Origin: Tyzzerella sp.
GTDB taxonomy: Bacteria; Bacillota; Clostridia; Lachnospirales; Lachnospiraceae
Assembly: GCA_017472665.1 (NCBI GenBank)
Contig: JAFUOS010000018.1
Location: 1 to 40,270 of the forward strand
Direction of reading: 5' to 3'
DNA: 40,270 nucleotides
A program made the translations under genes and the position numbers. This document shows, in pieces, positions 33,025 through 40,270 of the stretch. Position 1 is the first letter of the stretch. Each line of letters opens with the position of its first letter. The notes under the pieces were generated by a model, which saw only the letters and a program-made list of their open reading frames with translations, had not been told where the DNA came from and ran no database searches.

Positions 33025-33641
33025 AAGTAGTTGTATTAGTATCTGGCGGCGGTACAAACCTGCAGGCGATTATCGACGCTGTTAATGCCGGTACGATTAC
33101 AAATACAGAGGTTGTCGGTGTTATCAGCAATAATAAAAATGCATATGCCTTAGAACGCGCATCGAAAGCAGGGATTCCGAGCCTTTGTATTTCACCAAAG
33201 GATTTTGCGTCGCGTGCGGAATTTAATCAGGCATTACTGGATGCAGTAAATGATTTTGGCGCAGATTTAATCGTGCTTGCTGGATTCTTAGTAGTGATTC
33301 CGGAAATGGTGATTGAGGCGTACAGAAATCGTATTATAAATATTCACCCATCCTTGATTCCGGCATTTTGCGGAACTGGATTTTATGGTTTGAAAGTGCA
33401 TGAAGCAGCACTGGAAAAGGGCGTAAAAGTAGTCGGCGCGACGGTTCATTTTGTGGATGAAGGTACTGATACGGGTGCTATTATTTTACAGAAAGCAGTG
33501 GAAGTGCAGCAGGGGGATACTCCGGAAGTGCTTCAGCGAAGAGTGATGGAACAGGCAGAATGGAAGATTTTGCCGCGTGCGATTGATTTGATTGCCAATG
33601 GTAAGGTGAAAGTAATAGATAATAAAGTTGTCATCAAATAA
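33018..33641 (+). CDS. purN: phosphoribosylglycinamide formyltransferase
   Basis: Transfers a formyl group from 10-formyl-THF to GAR. The 207-residue protein has [15 protein letters not shown] at the N-terminus, the catalytic segment [10 protein letters not shown] (Asn and His), and [16 protein letters not shown] with the catalytic Asp. [17 protein letters not shown] follows the family's G-x-G-x-x-G-x-x-VH pattern. The ATG overlaps purM after AAAGGAG, and the gene ends 13 bases before purD. Confidence 0.96.
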   Translation: MLKVVVLVSGGGTNLQAIIDAVNAGTITNTEVVGVISNNKNAYALERASKAGIPSLCISPKDFASRAEFNQALLDAVNDFGADLIVLAGFLVVIPEMVIEAYRNRIINIHPSLIPAFCGTGFYGLKVHEAALEKGVKVVGATVHFVDEGTDTGAIILQKAVEVQQGDTPEVLQRRVMEQAEWKILPRAIDLIANGKVKVIDNKVVIK

Positions 33642-33654
33642 CAGGAGGATACAC

Positions 33655-34926
33655 ATGAAAGTATTAATTGTGGGAAGCGGCGGAAGAGAACATGCAATCG
33701 CTTGGAGCGCAGCCAAAAGCGACAAAGTAGATAAAATCTACTGTGCACCAGGAAATGCAGGTATTGCAGAATACGCAGAATGCGTGCCAATTGGCGCTAT
33801 GGAATTTGATAAATTAGTTGCTTTTGCAAAAGAAAACGAAGTAGACCTTACCATCATCGGTATGGACGACCCGTTAGTAGGCGGCGTTGTTGATGCATTT
33901 GAAAAAGAAGGTTTACGTGTATTTGGACCTCGCAAAAATGCGGCAATCTTAGAAGGCTCAAAAGCATTCTCGAAAGATTTGATGAAAAAATACAATATTC
34001 CAACAGCTGCATACGAGAATTTTGATGATGCAGAAGCAGCACTTGCATACTTGGAAACAGCGAAGTTCCCAATCGTATTAAAAGCAGATGGTCTTGCGCT
34101 TGGAAAAGGCGTACTCATCTGCAATACGTTAGAAGAAGCAAAAGAAGGCGTGCGTTCCATTATGCTTGACAAACAATTTGGTTCAGCCGGAAACCGCATG
34201 GTAATCGAGGAATTCATGACAGGACGTGAAGTTTCTGTATTATCTTTTGTAGATGGAAAGACAATCAAGACTATGACATCCGCTCAGGACCACAAACGTG
34301 CGAAGGACGGAGACCAAGGTTTGAATACAGGTGGTATGGGTACGTTTAGCCCAAGCCCATTCTACACAGAAGAAGTAGATGAATTCTGTAAGAAATACGT
34401 TTATCAGGCAACTGTAGATGCGATGAAAGCAGAAGGCAGAGAATTCAAGGGAATTATTTTCTTTGGTTTGATGCTGACACCAGATGGACCAAGAGTGTTA
34501 GAGTATAATGCTCGTTTTGGGGATCCAGAAGCACAGGTTGTATTGCCTCGTATGAAGACAGATATCATTGAGGTGATGGAAGCTTGTATCGATGGAACAC
34601 TTGATGAAGTGGATTTGGAATTTGAAAATAATGCAGCGGTTTGCGTTGTATTAGCTTCTGATGGATATCCTGTGAAATATGAAAAGGGATTCCCAATTGA
34701 AGGATTGGATGAATTCAAGAAACATGATGGTTATTATTGCTTCCATGCTGGAACGAAGTTTGACGGGGACACAATCGTTACGAATGGCGGACGTGTTCTT
34801 GGAGTAACTGCTAAGGGGAAGGATTTGAAGGAAGCGAGAGCAAATGCTTATGCGGCAACCGAGTGGGTAACATTTGCAAATAAATATAAGAGAAACGATA
34901 TCGGTAAAGCGATAGATGAAGCGTAG
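33655..34926 (+). CDS. purD: phosphoribosylamine-glycine ligase
   Basis: GAR synthetase, an ATP-grasp enzyme joining phosphoribosylamine and glycine; 423 residues. MKVLIVGSGGREHAIAW is the hallmark N-terminus. ATP-grasp features are KADGLALGKGV, the EEFMTGREVSVLSF stretch, and EYNARFGDPEAQ near the metal site. I chose ATG at 33655 (CAGGAGG upstream); an earlier in-frame ATG overlaps purN and lacks a site. A clear terminator follows, so purMND is a three-gene unit. The other purine genes are elsewhere. Confidence 0.96.
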   Translation: MKVLIVGSGGREHAIAWSAAKSDKVDKIYCAPGNAGIAEYAECVPIGAMEFDKLVAFAKENEVDLTIIGMDDPLVGGVVDAFEKEGLRVFGPRKNAAILEGSKAFSKDLMKKYNIPTAAYENFDDAEAALAYLETAKFPIVLKADGLALGKGVLICNTLEEAKEGVRSIMLDKQFGSAGNRMVIEEFMTGREVSVLSFVDGKTIKTMTSAQDHKRAKDGDQGLNTGGMGTFSPSPFYTEEVDEFCKKYVYQATVDAMKAEGREFKGIIFFGLMLTPDGPRVLEYNARFGDPEAQVVLPRMKTDIIEVMEACIDGTLDEVDLEFENNAAVCVVLASDGYPVKYEKGFPIEGLDEFKKHDGYYCFHAGTKFDGDTIVTNGGRVLGVTAKGKDLKEARANAYAATEWVTFANKYKRNDIGKAIDEA

Positions 34927-34932
34927 TGTATT

Positions 34933-34964
34933 AAGAACTCTGGATTTCCAGAGTTCTTTTTATT
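34933..34964 (+). terminator. terminator after purD
   Basis: AAGAACTCTGG (34933-34943) and CCAGAGTTCTT (34948-34958) form a perfect 11-bp stem with loop ATTT, followed by TTTATT. It starts six bases after the purD stop codon. Confidence 0.93.
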
Positions 34965-35145
34965 GGGAGGCAACTTTAGATTTGTCGAGGTTTTTTGTAT
35001 TTTCTGACAATATTAAAATCCTCAACAGCAAATTTTGCTTGTTCGAGATTATCTTGAACCCTGCACCACTAGCGAAGTTCTTGGATTCATAAACTCACAG
35101 AAGAAATCAACAAATCCAAATTTGTGGTGTCAACAAAACTCCCTC
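34965..35145. other. gap with no clear gene, possible reverse-strand remnant
   Basis: No intact gene is visible between the purD terminator and the next promoter. On the minus strand one stretch of 30 codons (35068-34979, stop at 34978-34976) reads like genuine coding, including EQAKFAVEDFNIVRKYKKP. Other short reading segments upstream lie in different frames and are broken by stops. This could be a decayed gene or mobile-element end. I could not identify it. Confidence 0.3.
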
Positions 35146-35173
35146 TAGACAAAACTGTGCGAAATGTTATAAT
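35146..35173 (+). promoter_or_regulatory. promoter of the GntR-type gene
   Basis: The -10 is a consensus TATAAT (35168-35173), and the -35 is TAGACA (35146-35151) at 16 bp. The -10 lies inside the palindrome described next. It may also serve clpC, because no terminator is seen between the two genes. Confidence 0.7.
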
Positions 35174-35185
35174 GTCCATATAACA
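35165..35185. promoter_or_regulatory. palindromic operator overlapping the -10 box
   Basis: TGTTATA (35165-35171) and TATAACA (35179-35185) are exact inverted arms with a 7-bp spacer. The spacing and the A/T-rich arms suit a GntR-family dimer, and the position over the -10 box suggests self-repression by the adjacent regulator. The binding protein is inferred from proximity. Confidence 0.6.
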
Positions 35186-35210
35186 AACTACACAAGAAAA
35201 AGGTGAATAC

Positions 35211-35579
35211 ATGATTATAAAAATCGACTTTAACAGCGACGAAGCCATTTACATGCAACTCTGCAATCAAATCATTCTAGGAATTGCAACATCGAGACTC
35301 CATGAAGGAGATTCCCTTCCATCCGTCCGCCAACTTGCAGACGAAATAGGGATAAACATGCATACAGTAAATAAAGCCTACACCGTTCTAAAACAAGAAG
35401 GCATCATCCAACTCGATCGCAGGAGAGGCGCAATCATCGCAATCGACATGGACAAATTACGCACATTAGAAGATATGAAGCGTCAACTTACAGTAGTCCT
35501 TGCAAAAGGAAGATGTAAAAGCATTACAAAAGAAGAAATCTATGCCTTAGTAGATGAAATTTTTGAAGAATATCAATAA
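35211..35579 (+). CDS. GntR-family regulator, YtrA subfamily
   Basis: A 122-residue DNA-binding protein. The winged helix has the GntR pattern EAIYMQLCNQIILGIATSRLHEGDSLPSV (shown in parts: YMQLCNQI, LHEGDSLPSVRQLADEIGIN), then HTVNKAYTVLKQEGIIQ and the wing DRRRGAII. The C-terminal part is only about 50 residues, which is the mark of YtrA-type members that sense cell-wall or membrane stress and usually control ABC transporters. No transporter follows here. Instead, clpC lies 42 bases downstream and is a possible co-regulated target. The ATG follows AAAAAGGTGAATAC. Confidence 0.88.
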   Translation: MIIKIDFNSDEAIYMQLCNQIILGIATSRLHEGDSLPSVRQLADEIGINMHTVNKAYTVLKQEGIIQLDRRRGAIIAIDMDKLRTLEDMKRQLTVVLAKGRCKSITKEEIYALVDEIFEEYQ

Positions 35580-35621
35580 GGATTAATATAATAGAAACAA
35601 AAGGTCAGCAGGAGGAAATAA

Positions 35622-38063
35622 ATGCACAAAGAATTTACAAAACAGGCCGAACAAGTTTTAAATAGAGCCAGAAGTCTCGCAAAAAAATTCCATCATCCAT
35701 ATGTCGGAACAGAGCATTTGCTTTTGGCATTGAGACAAGAGTTTACAGGAGTAGCAGGGCAGGTCCTCGCAATGAATCATGTAGACGAAGACAAGATTGT
35801 CAAAATTATCGACGAGCTTATCTCACCGATTCAAGAAGTAAAAAAGAAAACGTTAGAATTCAGTCCAAGATTAGAATTCCTCTTAGATAATGCATTTCAG
35901 GAAGCAGTCTATTTGAAATCTGAGAAAATTGGGACAGAGCACATGCTTCTTGCAATGTTAAAAGATGGGGACTGCGTGGCAACCCGTATCCTTGTCACAT
36001 TGAATGTGAATTTAGGCAAAGTACAGGAGGATATCCTCGAAACTATAGGAGCAAATGCAAAAGAATATTTTGAAGAAGGATTTGACAGCGGTCACGTGCA
36101 AGGAGGCATGTTAGACCAATTTGCCACAGATTTGACCGAACAGGCAGAAGAAGGGAAATTAGATCCGGTTATCGGACGCGAAGAAGAAATCGAACGTCTG
36201 ATGCAGGTATTAAGCAGAAGAACGAAAAATAATCCTTGTCTTGTAGGAGAACCAGGTGTTGGTAAAACTGCAGTTGTAGAAGGATTGGCAAGACGTATTG
36301 CAGAAGGTGTCGTTCCAGAAAACATGAAAGGAAAACGTATTTTAACATTAGACCTTTCAGGAATGGTTGCAGGTACGAAATACCGTGGCGAATTTGAAGA
36401 ACGTATGAAAAAATTACTCCGCGAAGTGAAAGCCGATAGCAATATCATTTTATTCTTGGATGAAATTCATACGATTATCGGCGCGGGCGGAGCAGAAGGT
36501 GCATTGGATGCGGCAAATATTTTGAAACCGTCCATGGCACGTGGCGAATTGCAGCTCATTGGTGCTACCACGCTCGTAGAATATAGAAAACGAATTGAAA
36601 AAGATGCTGCTCTAGAAAGAAGGTTTCAACCGATTACCGTAGAAGAACCAAGTTCCGAACTTTGTGAGAAAATCTTGGTCGGCATCCAGCCAAAATACGA
36701 AGAACACCATCATGTCAAAATTGATGAAAGTGCGATAAAGGCAGCGGTGGAATTATCGGCGCGGTACATCAATGATCGTCATTTGCCGGATAAGGCGATT
36801 GATGTTTTAGACGAAGCGTGTTCAAAAGTGAATTTAAATGGATTCAAAGTCCCAGAAAATTTAAGCAAATTAGAAAATACACTTTACGAAATGGGAGTGG
36901 AAAAAGAAGAACGAATCAAAGCTGGTGATTTCGCTGAGGCATCAATGATTCATCAAGAGCAGGAAGCCATTGCGAAAAAAATTGAAGCTACGAAAAGACG
37001 TCTCGAAAATAGCAATGCAAAACGCTCGCTTGTGGTGACAGAGGAGGATATTGCAGCAGTTATTTCCGCATGGACGAAGATTCCAGTACAAAAATTGACC
37101 GAGTCAGAAAATGCAAAACTAAAAAAATTAGAACAAACTTTGCATAAACGAGTGATCGGCCAAGAGGAAGCTGTGAGTGCAGTTGCAAGAGCTGTAAAAA
37201 GAGGCCGTGTGGGACTGAAAAGTCCGAATCGCCCAATTGGTTCTTTCTTATTCTTAGGTCCGACCGGCGTTGGAAAAACAGAACTTTCAAAAGCGCTTGC
37301 TGAAGTTTTATTTGGAAATGAAGAATCCATGATTCGTGTGGATATGTCAGAATACATGGAAAAACACAGCGTGTCCAAAATGATTGGGTCGCCACCAGGG
37401 TATGTGGGCCATGATGACGGAGGCCAGCTTAGTGAAAAGGTACGCAGAAATCCATATTCAGTAGTGTTATTTGATGAGATTGAAAAAGCACATCCAGATG
37501 TATTCAACATTTTACTGCAGGTACTGGATGATGGACACATTACGGATTCGCAAGGACGTAAAGTTGACTTCAAAAATACGGTTATCATCATGACTTCAAA
37601 TGCCGGTGCAAAAGCGATTGTGGAACCGAAAAAGTTGGGGTTTGTCACAAAAGAGGACGCAGAAGGCGATTATAAGAAAATGAAGTCCAATGTTATGGAG
37701 GAAGTGAAACGTCTCTTCCGCCCGGAATTCCTAAATAGAATCGATGAAACGATTGTGTTCCATGCATTGACAGAAGAGCATATGAAGAAGATTGTGAGTC
37801 TCATGTGCCGCGAGCTGGTGAATCGTTCGAGAGAACAACTGGATATCAAGCTGGTAATTCGTGATTCTGCAAAAAAATATATTGTAGAAAAGGGAACAGA
37901 TACTAAATATGGAGCCCGTCCGCTTAGACGTGCAATGCAGACCGAATTGGAAGATAAACTTGCAGAAGCAATTTTAAATGGAGAGGTTTCAAAGGGCATA
38001 GAAGTGGAAGTGGGAGTTTCTAAAAAAGAAATTAAATTTTTTCCAAAAATCATAAAGAACTAG
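35622..38063 (+). CDS. clpC: Clp protease ATP-binding subunit ClpC
   Basis: Hsp100 unfoldase that feeds proteins to ClpP and also acts in protein quality control; 813 residues. It has N-terminal Clp repeats (to about 145), the first AAA+ module with Walker A GEPGVGKT (209-216), a middle region with a UVR-like stretch (EERIKAGDFAEASMIHQEQE), and the second AAA+ module with GPTGVGKT (546-553) and FDEIEKAH. The LGF tripeptide in KKLGFVTKED is the expected ClpP-docking loop. The short middle domain fits ClpC, not ClpB. The usual ctsR-mcsA-mcsB genes are absent and a GntR-type gene sits in their place. Confidence 0.94.
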   Translation: MHKEFTKQAEQVLNRARSLAKKFHHPYVGTEHLLLALRQEFTGVAGQVLAMNHVDEDKIVKIIDELISPIQEVKKKTLEFSPRLEFLLDNAFQEAVYLKSEKIGTEHMLLAMLKDGDCVATRILVTLNVNLGKVQEDILETIGANAKEYFEEGFDSGHVQGGMLDQFATDLTEQAEEGKLDPVIGREEEIERLMQVLSRRTKNNPCLVGEPGVGKTAVVEGLARRIAEGVVPENMKGKRILTLDLSGMVAGTKYRGEFEERMKKLLREVKADSNIILFLDEIHTIIGAGGAEGALDAANILKPSMARGELQLIGATTLVEYRKRIEKDAALERRFQPITVEEPSSELCEKILVGIQPKYEEHHHVKIDESAIKAAVELSARYINDRHLPDKAIDVLDEACSKVNLNGFKVPENLSKLENTLYEMGVEKEERIKAGDFAEASMIHQEQEAIAKKIEATKRRLENSNAKRSLVVTEEDIAAVISAWTKIPVQKLTESENAKLKKLEQTLHKRVIGQEEAVSAVARAVKRGRVGLKSPNRPIGSFLFLGPTGVGKTELSKALAEVLFGNEESMIRVDMSEYMEKHSVSKMIGSPPGYVGHDDGGQLSEKVRRNPYSVVLFDEIEKAHPDVFNILLQVLDDGHITDSQGRKVDFKNTVIIMTSNAGAKAIVEPKKLGFVTKEDAEGDYKKMKSNVMEEVKRLFRPEFLNRIDETIVFHALTEEHMKKIVSLMCRELVNRSREQLDIKLVIRDSAKKYIVEKGTDTKYGARPLRRAMQTELEDKLAEAILNGEVSKGIEVEVGVSKKEIKFFPKIIKN

Positions 38064-38148
38064 TCAAATTATTTGATTTATTATATACTAAGGATGAAAT
38101 ATTTTTCGAAAGAAAAGAATTAGTAGACACCATTAGGAGGAAAACGAC

Positions 38149-38565
38149 ATGACAGTAATTAGGGAATTATTAAAAGTGGAAGAAGACGGAACTTTAAGTT
38201 TTGGAGATTATTCACTTGCTGCAAAGACAAAATTAGACGAATTTGAATTCCAAGGGGATTTATATAAAGTAAAAACATTTAAAGAAATTACAAAATTAGA
38301 AAAGAATGGTATGTTCGCATATGAATCCGTACCAGGAACAGCCATTGAGCATTTTAAAGTCACAGAAAACGAAGTTTCATTTAAAGTTTACGGTGCTGAA
38401 GGCTCAGTACAGTTCACAGTAGAACTTGCAGAAGAAAGCTTATATGAAGTATTTGTGGATGACATGAGTGCTGGAAAGATGACTACAAACTTAGGCGGAA
38501 AGTTAAGTGCAAGTGTAGAAATAAAAGGTGAAGCAGGCGTAGAAGTAAAGATTGTAAAACGCTAA
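38149..38565 (+). CDS. conserved lachnospiraceal protein (often labelled endosialidase)
   Basis: A 138-residue acidic protein without signal peptide or membrane helix. It opens with IRELLKVEEDGTLSFGDYSL, continues with YKVKTFKEITKLEKNGMF and YESVPGTAIEHF, then a beta-rich C-terminal half (VQFTVELAEESLYEVFVDD, GKLSASVEI). I recall near-identical opening patterns in many gut clostridia, where the database label endosialidase appears without evidence. Nothing in this short sequence resembles a sialidase active site. A good ribosome site (TTAGGAGG) and separate spacing indicate a real, probably well expressed gene. The function is unknown. Confidence 0.75.
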   Translation: MTVIRELLKVEEDGTLSFGDYSLAAKTKLDEFEFQGDLYKVKTFKEITKLEKNGMFAYESVPGTAIEHFKVTENEVSFKVYGAEGSVQFTVELAEESLYEVFVDDMSAGKMTTNLGGKLSASVEIKGEAGVEVKIVKR

Positions 38566-38590
38566 TGGATAAATAAAGTAAAAATGAAGA

Positions 38591-38620
38591 AAGAGGGCTG
38601 GTCAACAGTCCTCTTATTTC
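38591..38620 (+). terminator. weak terminator before radA
   Basis: AAGAGGGCTG (38591-38600) and CAGTCCTCTT (38606-38615) pair with one G-T, followed by only a short T-rich run (ATTTC). It may stop transcription partly, so radA could still be read from upstream. Confidence 0.55.
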
Positions 38621-38647
38621 AACTAAAAACGGAGAGTGGAGAAAAAG

Positions 38648-40003
38648 ATGGCAAAAGGAAAGAAAAGCGTATTTTTCTGCCAAAATTGTGGGCATGAGGA
38701 GAATAAATGGCTGGGCCAGTGTCCAATGTGTAAAGAGTGGAATACATTTGTAGAAGAAGCGGTGTCAGTTTCCAAGAGCAGTACGGTAAAACAGGCGAGA
38801 GAGGCGGAAGTAGTTGCACTGAAACATGTAGAAACAGATCATGAAGAAAGAATTCATACAACAATTGAAGAGTTGGACCGTGTATTAGGTGGAGGCATCG
38901 TTCCTGGATCTTTGATTTTGGTTGGTGGCGACCCTGGTATCGGAAAATCGACGCTACTATTACAAGTGTGCCAAAAATTGTGCGCAGAAAAAAGAAAAGT
39001 ATTGTATATCTCAGGAGAAGAGTCCCTAAAACAAATTAAATTGCGCGCAAACCGCATGGGTGAATTTACAGAAGATTTGTTCCTGCTCTGCGAAACAAAC
39101 CTCGAAATCATCAAGAATGTGATTGAAAAACGGAAACCGGAAATGGTTGTGATTGATTCCATTCAAACAATGTACAGCGAAGAGGTTTCATCCGCTCCGG
39201 GAAGCGTTTCCCAAGTCCGGGAGTCTACAAATGTATTCATGCAGTTGGCGAAAGGGCTTGGTATATCAATCTTTATAGTTGGTCATGTGACCAAAGAGGG
39301 GACAGTTGCGGGACCTAGAGTTTTAGAACATATGGTGGATACCGTATTATATTTTGAAGGAGACCGTCATGCGTCTTACCGTATTTTGCGTGGAGTAAAA
39401 AACCGTTTTGGATCTACAAACGAAATCGGCGTTTTTGAAATGCGACAAAATGGATTAGTGGAAGTACAGAATGCATCGGAGTTTATGCTGAGCGGCAGAC
39501 CTGAAAATGCATCGGGTTCTGTGGTTGCATGTTCTATGGAAGGAACAAGACCGATTTTGTTGGAAATTCAGGCGCTCGTTTGTAACAGTAATTTCGGATT
39601 GCCAAGAAGAACGGCAGCGGGAACGGATTATAACCGTGTAAATCTCTTGATGGCTGTGTTAGAAAAAAGAGCCGGTATGCATTTGTCAAATGCGGATGCG
39701 TATGTCAATATTGCGGGTGGAATTAAAATGAATGAGCCTGCTATCGATTTGGGTATTGTAATGGCGATTGTATCTAGCTATAAAAATAGACCTGTTGATG
39801 AAAAAACGATTGTATTCGGTGAAGTGGGTCTGAGCGGCGAGGTGAGGGCTGTCAGTATGCCAGAACAGCGAGCTGCCGAAGCGAAAAAATTAGGATTTGA
39901 AACTTGTATCATGCCAGAAGTGTCGAAAGATATGGTAAAAGGAATAAAGGGAATTAAAATCATTGGAGTAAAAACAATCAATGATGCGATTCAACTTATA
40001 TAG
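38648..40003 (+). CDS. radA: DNA repair protein RadA (Sms)
   Basis: RecA-related ATPase that helps process recombination intermediates and branch migration; 451 residues. The N-terminal zinc finger is CQNCGHEENKWLGQCPMC (four Cys). Walker A GGDPGIGKST lies near residue 97, the RadA-specific KNRFG motif (GVKNRFGST) follows, and the C-terminus is Lon-protease-like without need of activity. ATG at 38648 is preceded by GGAG; a GTG twelve bases upstream overlaps that region and is less likely. The gene stands right before the rrn promoters. Confidence 0.95.
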   Translation: MAKGKKSVFFCQNCGHEENKWLGQCPMCKEWNTFVEEAVSVSKSSTVKQAREAEVVALKHVETDHEERIHTTIEELDRVLGGGIVPGSLILVGGDPGIGKSTLLLQVCQKLCAEKRKVLYISGEESLKQIKLRANRMGEFTEDLFLLCETNLEIIKNVIEKRKPEMVVIDSIQTMYSEEVSSAPGSVSQVRESTNVFMQLAKGLGISIFIVGHVTKEGTVAGPRVLEHMVDTVLYFEGDRHASYRILRGVKNRFGSTNEIGVFEMRQNGLVEVQNASEFMLSGRPENASGSVVACSMEGTRPILLEIQALVCNSNFGLPRRTAAGTDYNRVNLLMAVLEKRAGMHLSNADAYVNIAGGIKMNEPAIDLGIVMAIVSSYKNRPVDEKTIVFGEVGLSGEVRAVSMPEQRAAEAKKLGFETCIMPEVSKDMVKGIKGIKIIGVKTINDAIQLI

Positions 40004-40051
40004 TGTTTTTTTAAATTGTACAAATTGTTTCAAAAAATTTGAAAAAAGGTG

Positions 40052-40080
40052 TTGACACTTTTGAAAACAAGTGGTATTAT
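40052..40080 (+). promoter_or_regulatory. rrn-type promoter P1
   Basis: TTGACA (40052-40057) and TATTAT (40075-40080) are 17 bp apart. A long A/T-rich stretch (40005-40050) immediately upstream could act as an UP element. A second promoter follows about 95 bases later, as usual for ribosomal RNA operons. Confidence 0.8.
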
Positions 40081-40146
40081 CTATTTCGTTGCGAAGCGAA
40101 GCAACAGAGAGTTCAAAAAGAACTTGAAGAAAATTAAAAAAAGTTG

Positions 40147-40174
40147 TTGACAAAGACAGTCGAGATGTGATAAT
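40147..40174 (+). promoter_or_regulatory. rrn-type promoter P2
   Basis: TTGACA (40147-40152) is followed at 16 bp by GATAAT (40169-40174), five of six matches to the -10 consensus. Between P1 and P2 lie small hairpins, GTTGC...GCAAC (near 40089-40106) and AGTTC-AAAAA-GAACT (near 40112-40126). Confidence 0.75.
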
Positions 40175-40270
40175 CTAAATGAGCTGTCGCGAGACAACAA
40201 AGAACATTGATAATTAAACAATAGATGACAATAACGAACCTGAAAATTTCTAAGAGAAATAATTCAGAAC
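40175..40270 (+). other. leader of a ribosomal RNA operon (16S gene just outside)
   Basis: The stretch with GAACATTGATAATTAAACA followed by an imperfect hairpin (CTGAA-ATTTCT / AGAAAT-TTCAG) resembles the leader before 16S rRNA genes in Lachnospiraceae. It contains a boxA-like antitermination segment. TGTC-GCGA-GACA near 40195 is a further small hairpin. The mature 16S start (AGAGTTTGATC...) is not in the window, so this rests on resemblance and on the tandem promoters. Confidence 0.65.

Noticed and set aside
33738-34268. Open frame of 176 codons on the minus strand
   Set aside because: It is antisense to purD; its composition mirrors the complementary codons only.
35041-35075. tRNA-like GTTCGAGA and TGCACCA-like segments
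   Set aside because: The segments are not in tRNA order and no cloverleaf can be formed around them.
36953-37648. Open frame of 231 codons on the minus strand
   Set aside because: It lies fully antisense to the highly conserved second AAA+ module of clpC, has no ribosome site, and its product is Ser/Thr-rich without recognisable features.
38064-38076. TCAAAT-T-ATTTGA palindrome after clpC
   Set aside because: It is short and AT-rich and is not combined with a convincing promoter; it is not strong enough to call an operator.

Overview
The window reads as core chromosome of a low-GC, Gram-positive, spore-forming anaerobe, most likely a gut Lachnospiraceae (class Clostridia). Supporting signs are strong AGGAGG-type ribosome binding sites, AddAB instead of RecBCD, PyrK/PyrDB pyrimidine enzymes, a small acid-soluble spore protein, ClpC, and conserved but unnamed lachnospiraceal families. 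Almost every gene is on the + strand. No tRNA, CRISPR array, prophage or defence island was seen.

Left edge (1-5500): the last 136 bases of an insertion sequence that looks IS3-like are joined in frame to a pstC lacking its first codons. Then come pstA, pstB, phoU and a PhoP/PhoR-type two-component system, together a phosphate uptake and sensing operon. It ends at a 37-bp perfect inverted repeat that may be a miniature mobile element. A short reverse-strand gene remnant lies beside it.

5600-9960: a nitroreductase-like protein, a zinc/cadmium-type P1B ATPase behind a good promoter and an ArsR-type palindromic operator, a terminator, an intergenic stretch with several nested hairpins, a CadC-like ArsR repressor, and a TPR lipoprotein.

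9960-20140: hflX, an mnmM (ytqB)-like methyltransferase, addB and addA (recombination helicase-nuclease), a DUF1294 membrane protein, a spore-protein gene, and a protein resembling half of a WecG/TagA/CpsF glycosyltransferase.

20180-25380: a CdaR/PucR-type regulator, then ftsE, ftsX, a secreted coiled-coil M23 peptidase and an S41 processing protease. This is a cell-division and wall-cleavage module in which FtsEX probably controls the adjacent hydrolase.

25470-31860: pyrF-pyrK-pyrD-pyrE (late UMP synthesis), three small membrane-protein genes including a 50-residue one, and an M29-type aminopeptidase with a long N-terminal extension.

31860-40270: purM-purN-purD with its own promoter and terminator, a 280-bp gap with at most gene remnants, a YtrA-like GntR repressor with a palindrome on its promoter, clpC, a conserved protein often labelled endosialidase, radA, and tandem strong promoters with a leader typical of a ribosomal RNA operon whose 16S gene would start just past the right edge.

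The window begins inside an IS and ends in an rrn leader, which suggests it may be a whole short-read contig. I see no clear new multi-gene system. The best leads are the pstC disruption, the large palindrome, the structured intergenic region near 8.9 kb, the extended M29 protein, and the conserved small or unnamed proteins.
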